Shown here: piece by piece, positions 48,458-57,682 of the stretch
Layout: each line of letters opens with the position of its first letter
Position numbering within the stretch: position 1 is the first letter of the stretch
Notes under the pieces: generated by a model
Told to the model about the DNA's origin: nothing
The model's input: only the letters and a program-made list of their open reading frames with translations
The model's database searches: none
Position numbers and translations under genes: made by a program
From: Nocardioides sp. L-11A
Lineage (GTDB): Bacteria; Actinomycetota; Actinomycetes; Propionibacteriales; Nocardioidaceae
NCBI GenBank assembly: GCA_029961745.1
Contig: CP124680.1
Span: 1,178,001 to 1,242,000 of the forward strand
Direction of reading: 5' to 3'
DNA: 64,000 bases

Positions 48458-50077
48458 GTGACGCTGCTCCGGGACGATCCGGCCCGCCTGGCCGAGCGAC
48501 TGGGCGACCTCCGCGTCGGCCGCCGTACGACGATCGTGGCCGGCCTGTCCGGCGCCTCGGTCCCCGCGCTCGGCCTGCTCGGTCCACGCACGCCCGCCTT
48601 CGTCGAGCGTCGCCGGGACCTGACCTCGGGCGTCCGCAGCGGCGAGGTCACCACCTCCTCCGCGGTGATCTGGTCGCGAGGGCTCCGGCCCAGCCGGCTC
48701 CTGGTCCGCCTGCACAGCGACGGCCGGCACCGTCGGCTGGTGCGCGGGCCCTGGACTGACGAACGGACCGACTTCACCGCCCGGGTCCACCTCACCGACC
48801 TCGCCCCCGGCCGCCCCTACGACGCGGAGGTCTGGTTCGAGAGCCCCGACGGCGAGCGCAGCGCCCCGCAGCGGCTCACCTTCGCGACCGCTCCGATCCA
48901 TGCCGCCGCGCAGTCGGTCGTGTGGTCGGGCGACACCTGCGGCCAGGGGTGGGGGATCGACCGCGCCCGAGGCGGGCTGACGACGTACCGGACGATGCTC
49001 GACCTGCGCCCGGACCTGTTCGTCCACGTCGGCGACACCATCTACGCCGACGAGCCGATGGACGAGACCGTGCTCCTCGACGACGGCACCACCTGGCGCA
49101 ACGAGCTGACCGAGGACGTCATGGTCGTCTCGGAGACCCTCGACCAGCTCCGCGGCCGACACCGCTACCCGCTGCGCGACGACAACGTCCGCGCCTTCTA
49201 CGCCGCGGTGCAGACCGTCGCGATGTGGGACGACCACGAGACGTGCAACAACTGGTGGCCCGGCGAGGTCATCGACGACGAGCGGTACGCCGAGCGCCGG
49301 GCCGACGTGCTGGCGGTCCGGGGGCGCCGGGCGTGGCAGGAGTACCAGCCGGTGCCGGTGCGGCGGCTGGCTGCGCCGGGCGGCGATGGGTTCGCGGCCG
49401 CGCGCCTCTATCGCCGGGTCCCGCGCGGCCAGCACCTCGACCTGTTCTGCCTCGACATGCGCAGCTGGCGCGGCCCCAACCCTGACACGGACCCCGCGGT
49501 GGCCCGAGACCGGACCCCGGCCGGACTGCTCGGCCCCGACCAGGAGGCCTGGCTGGTCCGCGCACTGCGTTCCTCGACCGCGACCTGGAAGGCGGTCTGC
49601 GCCGACCTGCCGCTGTCGGCGCCCACCAACCGGGTCACCGACCTCGACGGCTACGCCAACAAGGACGACGGCCCGCCGATCGGCCGCGAGTCGGAGCTGG
49701 CCCGGATCCTCTCCTCCCTCAAACGCCACGGCGTGCGCAACGTCATCTGGCTCACCGGAGATGTCCACTACACCGCCGCCCACCACTACCACCCCGAGCG
49801 GGCCGCGTTCACCGACTTCGACCCCTTCTGGGAGTTCGTCTCCGGGCCGGTCGCCTCCTCGCCCTTCTGGGTCAAGGACGACGAGCTGGACCGGACCTTC
49901 GGCCCCGAGGTCGTCTTCTCGCGGGGCGAGGCCGAGACCGGCCGCCTCGACATCGCGCCGCACCCCACGAACCAGTACTTCGGCCATCTCGACATCGCCG
50001 CCTCCGGCCTGCTCACCGTCCGGCTCTACGACGGCACCGGCACCGTGCTGTGGCAGCGCGAGCTCGAGCCCGACTGA
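48458..50077 (+). CDS. PhoD-type alkaline phosphatase family protein
   Basis: A 539-residue metallophosphatase of the PhoD family. An N-terminal purple-acid-phosphatase-like domain (about 50-145) precedes the catalytic domain. Metal ligands are in VWSGDTCGQGWG, HVGDTIYADEP, AMWDDHETCNNWW, and IWLTGDVHYTAAHHY. The N-terminus GRRTTIVAG followed by a hydrophobic stretch may be a Tat signal, as in known PhoD proteins. It releases phosphate from mono- or diesters outside the cell. GTG start. Confidence 0.88.
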   Translation: MTLLRDDPARLAERLGDLRVGRRTTIVAGLSGASVPALGLLGPRTPAFVERRRDLTSGVRSGEVTTSSAVIWSRGLRPSRLLVRLHSDGRHRRLVRGPWTDERTDFTARVHLTDLAPGRPYDAEVWFESPDGERSAPQRLTFATAPIHAAAQSVVWSGDTCGQGWGIDRARGGLTTYRTMLDLRPDLFVHVGDTIYADEPMDETVLLDDGTTWRNELTEDVMVVSETLDQLRGRHRYPLRDDNVRAFYAAVQTVAMWDDHETCNNWWPGEVIDDERYAERRADVLAVRGRRAWQEYQPVPVRRLAAPGGDGFAAARLYRRVPRGQHLDLFCLDMRSWRGPNPDTDPAVARDRTPAGLLGPDQEAWLVRALRSSTATWKAVCADLPLSAPTNRVTDLDGYANKDDGPPIGRESELARILSSLKRHGVRNVIWLTGDVHYTAAHHYHPERAAFTDFDPFWEFVSGPVASSPFWVKDDELDRTFGPEVVFSRGEAETGRLDIAPHPTNQYFGHLDIAASGLLTVRLYDGTGTVLWQRELEPD

Positions 50078-50119
50078 GAGCCGGACGATAATCGGGAAGC
50101 ATCTCGTGGCGCTCGTCGT

Positions 50120-50125
50120 TACCCT
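50120..50125 (+). promoter_or_regulatory. -10-like element (TACCCT) of hflX
   Basis: TACCCT ends 11 bases before the ATG of hflX, leaving a leader of only a few bases. Confidence 0.4.
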
Positions 50126-50136
50126 GGACGACGCCT

Positions 50137-51645
50137 ATGACGAACCATGCTGAAGACTTCTCCCTCGCCGACGCCCTGCGTGCCACCGAGGGCTGGGACG
50201 ACCCCGACACCGAATTCGACGACTTCGAGTCCGGCTACGCCGACACGCCCGCCGGGGACCTCGGTGCCGGGGAGGACCTGACCACCGGCGACCTCGACCT
50301 GGTCGAGCGCCACGAGCTGCGCCGGGTCGCCGGCCTGCGCACCGAGCTCGAGGACATCACCGAGGTCGAGTACCGCCAGCTCCGCCTGGAGCGCGTGGTC
50401 CTCGTCGGCGTGTGGACCGGCGGCGCCATCAGCGAGATCGAGAACGCGATGGCCGAGCTCGCCCTGCTCGCCGAGACCGCCGGCTCGGAGGTGCTCGACG
50501 CGATCTACCAGCGCCGCACCTTCCCCGACCCCGCCACCTACATCGGTCGCGGCAAGGTCGACGCGCTGCGCGAGATCGTGCAGGCCACCGGCGCCGACAC
50601 CGTGATCTGCGACGGCGAGCTCGCGCCCTCCCAGCTGCGCAACCTCGAGGACAAGGTCAAGGTCAAGGTCGTCGACCGGACCGCGCTGATCCTCGACATC
50701 TTCGCGCAGCACGCGAAGTCCAAGGAGGGCCAGGCGCAAGTCGAGCTCGCGCAGCTCAACTACATGAAGCAGCGCCTGCGCGGCTGGGGTGGCAACCTCT
50801 CCCGCCAGGCCGGTGGCCGGGTCGGCGCCGACGGCGGCGGCATCGGCGGCCGCGGCCCCGGTGAGACCAAGATCGAGACCGACCGGCGCCGGATCAACGA
50901 CAAGATCGCCAAGCTCCGCCGCGAGCTGAAGGTGATGAAGGGGACCCGCGACACCAAGCGCCAGGAGCGCCGTCGCAACGAGATCCCGTCGGTCGCGATC
51001 GCCGGCTACACCAATGCCGGCAAGTCGTCGCTGCTCAACCGGCTCACCGGCGCCGGCGTGCTGGTCGAGGACGCGCTGTTCGCGACGCTCGACCCGACCA
51101 CCCGTCGTACGGCGACCGCGGACGGCCGGGTCTACACGATGAGCGACACGGTGGGATTCGTCCGGCACCTGCCGCACCAGCTGGTCGAGGCGTTCCGCTC
51201 CACGCTCGAGGAGGTCGCCGACGCCGACCTGATCGTCCACGTCGTCGACGGCTCACACCCCGACCCCGAGGGCCAGCTCGCCGCGGTCCGGGAGGTGCTC
51301 ACCGAGATCGGTGCGACCGACGTCCCCGAGCTGGTCGTGATCAACAAGATCGACGCCGCCGACCCGCTCGTCGTCGACCGCGTGCTGCGCCGCGAGCCCC
51401 ACGCCGTCGCCGTCTCCGCCCGCACCGGCGAGGGCATCGCCGAGGCGATCGCCGCCGTCGAGGCCGAGCTCCCGCGTCCCCGGGTCGAGTTCACCGCCCT
51501 CGTCCCCTACGCCCGCGGTGACCTGATCGACCGGATCCACAAGGACGGTGAGATCGGCACCCTCGAGCACACCGCTGACGGCACCCGGGTCACCGGCCGG
51601 GCCACCGAGGCCCTGGCCGGCGAGCTCGCCGCCTTCGCGGTCTGA
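50137..51645 (+). CDS. hflX: GTPase HflX
   Basis: A 502-residue ribosome-associated GTPase that splits stalled or hibernating ribosomes. The N-terminal HflX domain has TYIGRGKVDALREIV, a glycine-rich stretch GGRGPGETKIETDRRRI and a basic helix. The G domain has AGYTNAGKSSLLNRL, DPTTRRT, SDTVGFVRHLPH and VINKIDAAD. Synteny dapF-hflX-lexA is conserved in actinobacteria. Normal length; ATG start. Confidence 0.96.
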   Translation: MTNHAEDFSLADALRATEGWDDPDTEFDDFESGYADTPAGDLGAGEDLTTGDLDLVERHELRRVAGLRTELEDITEVEYRQLRLERVVLVGVWTGGAISEIENAMAELALLAETAGSEVLDAIYQRRTFPDPATYIGRGKVDALREIVQATGADTVICDGELAPSQLRNLEDKVKVKVVDRTALILDIFAQHAKSKEGQAQVELAQLNYMKQRLRGWGGNLSRQAGGRVGADGGGIGGRGPGETKIETDRRRINDKIAKLRRELKVMKGTRDTKRQERRRNEIPSVAIAGYTNAGKSSLLNRLTGAGVLVEDALFATLDPTTRRTATADGRVYTMSDTVGFVRHLPHQLVEAFRSTLEEVADADLIVHVVDGSHPDPEGQLAAVREVLTEIGATDVPELVVINKIDAADPLVVDRVLRREPHAVAVSARTGEGIAEAIAAVEAELPRPRVEFTALVPYARGDLIDRIHKDGEIGTLEHTADGTRVTGRATEALAGELAAFAV

Positions 51646-51657
51646 GCCCGGTCCCCA

Positions 51658-51720
51658 CGTCGTACCGGACAATTCGGTTGCGATTTGGCCAATTCGGCAA
51701 CCCGATCGTCCGGTACGACG
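51658..51720. terminator. Long inverted repeat between hflX and the SGNH gene
   Basis: Arms of 13 bases (51658-51670 and 51708-51720) are perfect inverted repeats of CGTCGTACCGGAC. Inside, GGTTGC (51676-51681) pairs with 51697-51702, and AATTCGG occurs twice. It starts 12 bases after the hflX stop and ends 12 before the SGNH start, so it is a terminator, an operator, or both. Confidence 0.65.
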
Positions 51721-51732
51721 GATGATCCCCGC

Positions 51733-52410
51733 GTGACTCGGCACCGACTCCTCCTCGGCCTCCTCATGGTCGTCCTCGCCACCGCCGTGAGTACGACGCT
51801 GCTGGCGCGCGCCGGCGCCCGGCCCGACCCGTGCGCGACCAAGGGGGAGCGGGCCGCGGCGCGCGCCGCGCTGGTGACCGGAACGGGCGCCCGGGTCCTG
51901 GTGATCGGTGACTCCTACTCCGTCGGTGCGGGCGCGCGTCCGGAGGAGTCCTGGCCGGTCCGGCTGCCCGGCCGGGTCCGGGTCGACGGCTTCGCCGGCA
52001 GTGGGTTCAGCGTCGGGGCCAGCCCGTGCGGCGACGTCTCCTACGCGACCCGCGCGAGTGCCGCGGCCGCCGCGATGGCGGGCGCGGACCTGCTGGTGGT
52101 CGAGGGCGGCCTCAACGACGCCGACCAGCCGGTCGCCGACCTCGAGGCCGGCGTCGCCCGGCTGCTGCGGACCCTCGCCGGCCGACCGGTCCTCATCGTC
52201 GGCCCGCCCCCCGCGCCCCGGCTGCGGTACGACGACGTGGCGCTCGTCGACGCGACCCTGGCCCGGCTCGCGGCCGAGGGCGGTACGACCTACCTGTCGA
52301 TGCTCGACCTCGAGCTGAGCTACGACGACGACCGGCTGCACCCCGACGCGGCCGGCCACCGGGTGTTCGGCGACCGGGTCGCGACACGGGTCCGCGAACT
52401 GCTGCGGTGA
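51733..52410 (+). CDS. SGNH-family secreted hydrolase
   Basis: A 225-residue GDSL/SGNH esterase. After a signal or anchor (RHRLLLGLLMVVLATAV), block I is VLVIGDSYSVGAG with the nucleophile Ser. Block III is EGGLNDAD and block V is DRLHPDAAGH with the catalytic Asp and His. It probably deacylates a lipid or polysaccharide outside the cell. GTG 51733 is chosen for the signal peptide; the inverted repeat lies just upstream. The block II Gly may be in GFAGSGFSVG. Confidence 0.82.
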   Translation: MTRHRLLLGLLMVVLATAVSTTLLARAGARPDPCATKGERAAARAALVTGTGARVLVIGDSYSVGAGARPEESWPVRLPGRVRVDGFAGSGFSVGASPCGDVSYATRASAAAAAMAGADLLVVEGGLNDADQPVADLEAGVARLLRTLAGRPVLIVGPPPAPRLRYDDVALVDATLARLAAEGGTTYLSMLDLELSYDDDRLHPDAAGHRVFGDRVATRVRELLR

Positions 52411-52460
52411 GCTGTGGAGGGGCGCGCAAGGACGTCGGTGCGACCCTCTAGGGTTCTTCG

Positions 52461-54470
52461 GTGACCACCACCGCAGACGACCGGACGTCCCCGGTCCGCG
52501 ACCTGCTCGCGACGGCGGTGGAGGCCCTCGGCGGCCGGCGCCGCGATGGCCAGGTGGCGATGGCCGAGGCCGTCGCCGACGCCTTCGCCGACAAGGAGCA
52601 CCTCCTCGTCCAGGCCGGCACCGGCACCGGCAAGTCCCTGGGCTACCTCGTGCCCGCCCTGCTCCACGACCAGCGCGTCGTGATCGCCACCGCGACCCTC
52701 GCCCTGCAGCACCAGCTGGTCGAGCGCGACCTGCCCCGGCTGGTCAAGGCCGTCGGCACGGTCCCCGGCGTCGACGCGTCGTACGCCGTGCTCAAGGGCC
52801 GCTCCAACTACGCCTGCCTGCACCGGGTCCGCGAAGGCGCGCCCGACGACCAGGGCGAGCTGATCCAGGCCGAGGACGCCATGGGCGCGATGGGCCGCAA
52901 GGTGCTGGCGCTGCGGGAGTGGGCCGAGAAGGCCGCCGAGGACCGCCGCGGCACCGGTGAGCGCGACGACGCGCCCCGCCACACCGACAAGGAGTGGCGC
53001 CAGGTCAGCGTGACGGCCCGCGAGTGCGTCGGCGCGAGCAAGTGCCCGTTCGGCGAGGAGTGCTTCGCCGAGCGGGCCAAGGAGAAGGCCCAGAAGTCGC
53101 ACCTCATCGTCACCAACCACTCGCTGCTCGCCATCGATGCCATCGAGGGCATCCCGATGATCCCGGAGTACGACGCCGTGGTCATCGACGAGGCCCACGA
53201 GCTCGCCGCGCGGGTCACCCAGGCCGCCACCGACGAGCTCTGGGCCGCGGAGGTCGAGCGGGCCGCACGGCGCAGCATCCGTCACGTCGAGGGCGACGAG
53301 GCGGAGGATCTCGCCGACGCGGCCGATGCGCTGCGGGCCGCGGTCACCGACGCCCCGGCCGGTCGCTTCGAGCAGGTCCCCGAGGCGCTCGCCGACGCGC
53401 TCGTCCTGGTCCGCGACGCCGCCCGCGCCTGCGCCGGCGCCTTCCCCAAGGCCGAGGCCGGCAGCGAGCCCGACGCGGCGATGACCCAGGCCAAGGGCAT
53501 GGTCCAGGAGGTGTTCGCCACCGCCGAGCGGATGGCCGCGAACTCCGAGGCCGACGTGCTCTGGCGCACCGAGGGCACCGACCGGATCCCGCCGATGCTG
53601 TGCATCGCGCCGCTCCAGGTCTGGGGCCAGATGCGCGACAAGCTGCTGGCCGACAACACGGTCGTGCTCACCTCGGCCACGCTCATGCTCGGCGGCGACT
53701 TCGCGACCGTGGCGGGCTCGGTCGGCCTGAAGCCGTCCGAGCGCAGCGACGGCACCGGCCCGCGCGGCGACGTATCCGACGACGCCCAGCCGTGGCGCGG
53801 ACTCGACGTCGGCAGCCCCTTCGACTACCCCCGCCAGGGCATCCTGTACGTCGCACGCCACCTGCCGCCGCCGGGCCGCGACGGTCTCGGGTCGGCCCAG
53901 CTCGACGAGATCACCGAGCTCGTCGACCGTGCCGACGGCCGCACCCTGGGCCTGTTCTCCAGCCGGCGGGCCGCCGAGGCCGCGGCCGAGCACGTCCGCA
54001 AGGCCCTGCCCCACCTCACCACCCTGGCGCAGGGCGAGGCCCAGCTGCCCGAGCTGGCCCGTCAGTTCGTGGAGGACCCCTACACCTGCCTGTTCGGCAC
54101 CCTCGGCCTGTGGCAGGGGCTCGACGTCCCCGGTGACACCTGTCAGCTGGTGATCATCGACCGGATCCCGTTCCCGCGGCCCGACGACCCGCTGATGAGC
54201 GCGCGCCAGAAGGCCGCCGACCAGGCCGGCGGCAACGGCTTCATGCAGGTCGCCGCCACCCATGCGGCGCTGCTGCTGGCCCAGGGGAGCGGGCGGCTGA
54301 TCCGCACCACCGAGGACCGCGGCGTGGTCGCGGTGCTCGACCCGCGGCTGGTGACCGCCCGCTACGGCTCCTTCCTCAAGGCCAGCCTGCCGCCCATGTG
54401 GACCACGACCGACCCCGCGGTCGTGCGGCAGGCCCTCGGCCGGCTGAGTGGCCGGACCAGCACTCCGTAG
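52461..54470 (+). CDS. ATP-dependent helicase, DinG family
   Basis: A 669-residue superfamily-2 XPD/DinG-type helicase. Walker A is VQAGTGTGKSLGYLVPALL; Walker B is the DEAH box VVIDEAHELAARV. Cysteines in NYACLHR, ECVGASKCPFGEEC fit an iron-sulfur cluster. The C-terminal RecA half has GTLGLWQGLDVPGDTCQL and the arginine QGSGRLIRTTEDRGVVAVLD. It unwinds damaged or R-loop DNA 5'-3'. TAGGGT (52449-52454) ends six bases before the GTG. Placed near lexA and nrdR, it fits a DNA-repair role. Confidence 0.9.
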   Translation: MTTTADDRTSPVRDLLATAVEALGGRRRDGQVAMAEAVADAFADKEHLLVQAGTGTGKSLGYLVPALLHDQRVVIATATLALQHQLVERDLPRLVKAVGTVPGVDASYAVLKGRSNYACLHRVREGAPDDQGELIQAEDAMGAMGRKVLALREWAEKAAEDRRGTGERDDAPRHTDKEWRQVSVTARECVGASKCPFGEECFAERAKEKAQKSHLIVTNHSLLAIDAIEGIPMIPEYDAVVIDEAHELAARVTQAATDELWAAEVERAARRSIRHVEGDEAEDLADAADALRAAVTDAPAGRFEQVPEALADALVLVRDAARACAGAFPKAEAGSEPDAAMTQAKGMVQEVFATAERMAANSEADVLWRTEGTDRIPPMLCIAPLQVWGQMRDKLLADNTVVLTSATLMLGGDFATVAGSVGLKPSERSDGTGPRGDVSDDAQPWRGLDVGSPFDYPRQGILYVARHLPPPGRDGLGSAQLDEITELVDRADGRTLGLFSSRRAAEAAAEHVRKALPHLTTLAQGEAQLPELARQFVEDPYTCLFGTLGLWQGLDVPGDTCQLVIIDRIPFPRPDDPLMSARQKAADQAGGNGFMQVAATHAALLLAQGSGRLIRTTEDRGVVAVLDPRLVTARYGSFLKASLPPMWTTTDPAVVRQALGRLSGRTSTP

Positions 54471-54481
54471 CCCCCGAATTG

Positions 54482-54517
54482 CACCGACCCGTCGCGTTTG
54501 AACGCGACGGGTCGGTG
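54482..54517. terminator. Bidirectional terminator hairpin
   Basis: A perfect 17-bp stem (54482-54498 with 54501-54517) closed by two bases, between the helicase stop (54470) and the convergent protease stop (54530). Confidence 0.8.
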
Positions 54518-54529
54518 GGGGCGGTGGGG

Positions 54530-56101
54530 TCAGCGCACCACGCGGGCGCTGACCGACGCCTTGGCGTCCTTCTTGCCGGCGTTGGCCAGCGTGACCTCGA
54601 CCCACTTCACCTTCTTGCCGAAGGCGAAGGCCTTGGTCTTGTTGCCCTTGCGGTTGATCTTGACCATCTTGGCGACGGGAGCCTTGCCCTTCTTCTTGAT
54701 GGTCACCATGACGTACCCGCCCTTCTTGCGCTTCGGGACGTCGACGTGGATGCGCACCCGGGCCTTGCCCGACACCTTCGACTTGAAGCGGATGGTGCGC
54801 GAGGCGAGGTGGTTGAGCGAGGTGCGGTCGGAGAACGAGCGCCGCGAGTTCGTCAGCTTCACACCACGCCACAGCCGCGCCCGCATGTAGGCCGCGCCCT
54901 CGACGTAATTGAGCGCCGGCTGCCGATTGGCTGCGGCGAACCGGCCGAACTGCGTGCGCAGGTCGGTGCCCCGCGCGGCCAGGGCAGCGCTGATCGCCTG
55001 CCGGGCGTTGGGCGCGCCGGCGGCCAGCTCCCAGATGTCGTGGACGATGACCGGCATCCCGCCGGGGCCGTTGACCGTGGGGAAACGCTCGCTGAGGTAC
55101 TTGAAGAAGATCCACGCACCGTACGGCGCCAGGCCGCGCTGGTAGTCCATCGACTGCGCCGGCTGCCCCAGCGGACCGCCCTTGAGGTACTGGCGGTTGT
55201 CGTTGATGTCGTTGTAGATCTCGTCCTCGGCCCAGGTCGCCGTGGCCTCGAGCAGCCAGGTCTCCTCGTTGACGTCGTAGGCGAACTGGACGGCGTGGAA
55301 GTACTCGTGCGCCGCGGTGACCTGGAGGTTGGCCAGCGGACCGGGCACCGCGCCGTACTCGGCGTAGTTGTTGTCGAGGACGCAGTACGCCGCCGCGGTG
55401 ACGTGGCCGGAGACCCGCTGGTCGGTCGTGCAGTAGCCGTACAGGCCGCGCGAGCCGAGGTCGGCGAGGTAGACGTCGAACAGGTTGGTGCCGCCGCCGG
55501 TGGCGCCGTCGCCGACGGGTGCGCGGTAGCCCGCGGCGGCGTACCGGCCGGCGACGTTGTTCATCACCGAGAGCACCGCGTTGACGTAGGCCGGGGTGGC
55601 CACGTCGGCGCTGCTGGTGACGTAGTGGACGCAGATGCCGCCACCGCACACCGGGGCGGCTTCGGGCGCGGTGTAGCACGGCAGCCCCGAGCCGGGGGTG
55701 CATTCGATGCCGCCGCCCGGTGGCCGGGCCGAGACACTGGGCCGCGCGAGCAGGCGGGCCGCGTCGTCCTGCAGGCCCGGCGGCAGGTCCTCGCGGGTGA
55801 CCGCGAGGTCGCGCAGCGCCATGGTCAGGTCGGCACTCTCCGGCGCGGTCGGGGGTGTGGTCGCGGTGGCGGCCGGCTCGATCAGCTCCTGGACCTTCTC
55901 GAGCGCCTGCTCGGCCAGCTCCTGCGCGACCGGGTCGCCGGCGTCGGCCACGGAGGTGGCGGGTGCCGCCGGGTCCGCCGGGGCGGGGTCGGCCTGGGCG
56001 ACGCCGCCGGACAGCGGCACGATCAGGAGGGCGGCGAGGAGCGCGCCCAGCAGGGTGCGGAGGGGCAGCCCGGGGAAGGGGAAGTGGCTGCGACGAGGCA
56101 T
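54530..56101 (-). CDS. Secreted zinc-metalloprotease-like protein (MXAN_6640-like)
   Basis: A 523-residue protein with a signal peptide (LRTLLGALLAALLIVPLSG, cleavage near AQA). The middle has a zinc motif, AAHEYFHAVQFAYD (HExxH), with a downstream acidic EATATWAEDEIYND that can supply the third ligand Glu. The order and VYLADLG match MXAN_6640-type putative metallopeptidases. The C-terminal 110 residues are lysine-rich with strands such as VSGKARVRIHVDVPKRKKG, like a cell-surface binding domain. Catalysis is inferred from the motif. Confidence 0.7.
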   Translation of the reverse strand: MPRRSHFPFPGLPLRTLLGALLAALLIVPLSGGVAQADPAPADPAAPATSVADAGDPVAQELAEQALEKVQELIEPAATATTPPTAPESADLTMALRDLAVTREDLPPGLQDDAARLLARPSVSARPPGGGIECTPGSGLPCYTAPEAAPVCGGGICVHYVTSSADVATPAYVNAVLSVMNNVAGRYAAAGYRAPVGDGATGGGTNLFDVYLADLGSRGLYGYCTTDQRVSGHVTAAAYCVLDNNYAEYGAVPGPLANLQVTAAHEYFHAVQFAYDVNEETWLLEATATWAEDEIYNDINDNRQYLKGGPLGQPAQSMDYQRGLAPYGAWIFFKYLSERFPTVNGPGGMPVIVHDIWELAAGAPNARQAISAALAARGTDLRTQFGRFAAANRQPALNYVEGAAYMRARLWRGVKLTNSRRSFSDRTSLNHLASRTIRFKSKVSGKARVRIHVDVPKRKKGGYVMVTIKKKGKAPVAKMVKINRKGNKTKAFAFGKKVKWVEVTLANAGKKDAKASVSARVVR

Positions 56102-56167
56102 CGGGACCGGCCTTAGGTACGGCGACAGGACGTCCCGACCCTATGTCACCGACCGGTCAGGCAAACC

Positions 56168-56926
56168 TCACACCCGCCGGAGAACCGCCGTGACCTTGCC
56201 GAGGATGGTCGCGTTCGTGCCGTCGATCGGCTCGAACGCCGGGTTGTGGGGGAGCAGCCACACCTGGCCGCCCTTGCGCTGGAAGGTCTTGACCGTGGCC
56301 TCGCCGTCGATCATCGCGGCCACGATCTCGCCGTTCTCGGCGGTGGGCTGCTGGCGGATCACGACGTAGTCGCCGTCGCAGATCGCGGCCTCGATCATCG
56401 ACTCGCCGCTGACCTCGAGCAGGAACAGCTGGCCGTCGCCGACGAGCTGGCGGGGCAGGGGGAAGACGTCCTCGACCCGCTCCTCGGCCAGGATCGGGCC
56501 GCCGGCGGCGATTCGGCCGACGACGGGGACGTTGGCGGGCACCGGCGCGGCGTCGCCGATGCCGGTCTCGTCGTACGACGCACGGTCGGGGTCCTCGACG
56601 GATCCCATCGCGCGCCGGGCCGCCATCACCTCGGGGAGGAAGACCTCGAGCGCGCGCGGCCGGTTGGGGTCGCGCTTGAGGTAGCCCTTCTCCTCGAGGG
56701 TGCGTAGCTGGTGGGCGACGCTGGAGGTGCTGGTGAGGCCGACGGCCTGGCCGATCTCGCGCATGCTGGGCGGGTAGCCGCGCTTCTCGATGCTGTCCTT
56801 GATGTGGGCCAGCACCCGCTGCTGACGCGGGGTCAGGCCGGTCGCGTCGGCGGGGCCGTCGGGCAGCTCCGAGACGCTGCTCGCCTGCCCGCTGCCCGTG
56901 CGGTCGGTGCCTGTGCGCTCAGCCAT
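56168..56926 (-). CDS. lexA: SOS repressor LexA
   Basis: A 252-residue repressor-protease. The winged helix-turn-helix (about 30-95) has [19 protein letters not shown] and [20 protein letters not shown]. The cleavage site Ala-Gly is in [11 protein letters not shown], the catalytic Ser in [10 protein letters not shown] and Lys in [11 protein letters not shown]. It represses DNA-damage genes until RecA triggers self-cleavage. It is divergent from the LysM gene, and the gap between has five SOS-box-like sites, so both genes should be autoregulated. Confidence 0.97.
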   Translation of the reverse strand: MAERTGTDRTGSGQASSVSELPDGPADATGLTPRQQRVLAHIKDSIEKRGYPPSMREIGQAVGLTSTSSVAHQLRTLEEKGYLKRDPNRPRALEVFLPEVMAARRAMGSVEDPDRASYDETGIGDAAPVPANVPVVGRIAAGGPILAEERVEDVFPLPRQLVGDGQLFLLEVSGESMIEAAICDGDYVVIRQQPTAENGEIVAAMIDGEATVKTFQRKGGQVWLLPHNPAFEPIDGTNATILGKVTAVLRRV

Positions 56927-57012
56927 GGGGTGCCCTCCAGATCGGCATCGGATGGTGCGGTCGACGACGACCGGACCCGTGGCTCGACGCTAACCGAACC
57001 CGAGGGCCCTTT

Positions 57013-57134
57013 TCAAACATCTGTTCGAACCGCGTGTCGCGACACGCCGGTCGAACGGACTTTCGAATCGGTGCTGGATTTCTTCGAACACCTGATCTAA
57101 TCTCGTACACATGTTCGATCGAACGCCTGATCGA
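57013..57134. promoter_or_regulatory. Cluster of SOS-box-like sites between lexA and the LysM gene
   Basis: Against the actinobacterial SOS consensus TCGAAC-N4-GTTCGA, the sites are: TCAAACATCTGTTCGA (57013-57028, one mismatch), TCGAACGGACTTTCGA (57051-57066, one), TCGAACACCTGATCTA (57084-57099, two), TCGTACACATGTTCGA (57103-57118, one) and TCGAACGCCTGATCGA (57119-57134, one). The first is closest to lexA and the last two to the LysM gene. Confidence 0.8.
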
Positions 57135-57196
57135 ACACCTTCCGTCGGACCCCCTGCGTACAACAGGGCCCACGTCCACTTCCCCCGGAGGTCACC

Positions 57197-57565
57197 ATGA
57201 GCACGATCACCCTCGCCCCGCGCGTCGACCCCGCCCGTCGTACGACGAGCGCCGTCCGCCCCCGCAGCCAGGTCCGGCTGACCCGGCGCGGCCGGGTGGT
57301 GGTCTTCCTGCTGGCGCTCGTCGTGGTCACGCTGGCCGCCGTGTGGCTGGCCGCCGGCTCGGCCGCGACCCGCGACCAGGCCGGTGCGCCCCGGCTCGAC
57401 CTGGTCACCGTCGCCCCGGGCGACACCCTGTGGGACATCGCCAGCGACATCGCGGCCGGCTCCGGCGACGACGTGCGCGACATGATGCGCACCATCCAGC
57501 AGCTCAACACGCTCGACGGCAGCGTCGTCTACGTCGGCCAGGAGCTGCGCGTCCCGACGTCGTAG
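57197..57565 (+). CDS. LysM protein, candidate SOS cell-division inhibitor
   Basis: A 122-residue protein: a basic N-terminus, one membrane helix (residues about 38-58, VVVFLLALVVVTLAAVWLAA), and a C-terminal LysM domain (about 72-121) with VTVAPGDTLWDIASDIA and VVYVGQELRVP. In M. tuberculosis the divergent neighbour of lexA, Rv2719c (ChiZ), is such a membrane-LysM protein and blocks division after DNA damage; Corynebacterium DivS is analogous. The SOS sites upstream support the same role here. Confidence 0.82.
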   Translation: MSTITLAPRVDPARRTTSAVRPRSQVRLTRRGRVVVFLLALVVVTLAAVWLAAGSAATRDQAGAPRLDLVTVAPGDTLWDIASDIAAGSGDDVRDMMRTIQQLNTLDGSVVYVGQELRVPTS

Positions 57566-57640
57566 TCCGTCGGCGCACCCGTGTCTCTCCGCTGCCTCGA
57601 CCCCAGTGGAGATGAGGCCAGTAGTGGCCTCGGGGAAGAC

Positions 57641-57677
57641 GAGGGGCGGGATCCGACCGAACCGGATCCCGCCCTTC
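57641..57677. terminator. Bidirectional terminator after the LysM gene
   Basis: A 12-bp perfect stem (57644-57655 with 57663-57674), extended by two to three weaker pairs, around a seven-base loop. It lies 76 bases after the LysM stop and six before the stop of the convergent membrane gene. Confidence 0.75.
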
Positions 57678-57682
57678 GCGCG

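Noticed and set aside
52320..55703. Frame of over 1100 codons on the minus strand
   Set aside because: It spans the antisense of the helicase and another frame of the protease gene, with no recognisable domain.
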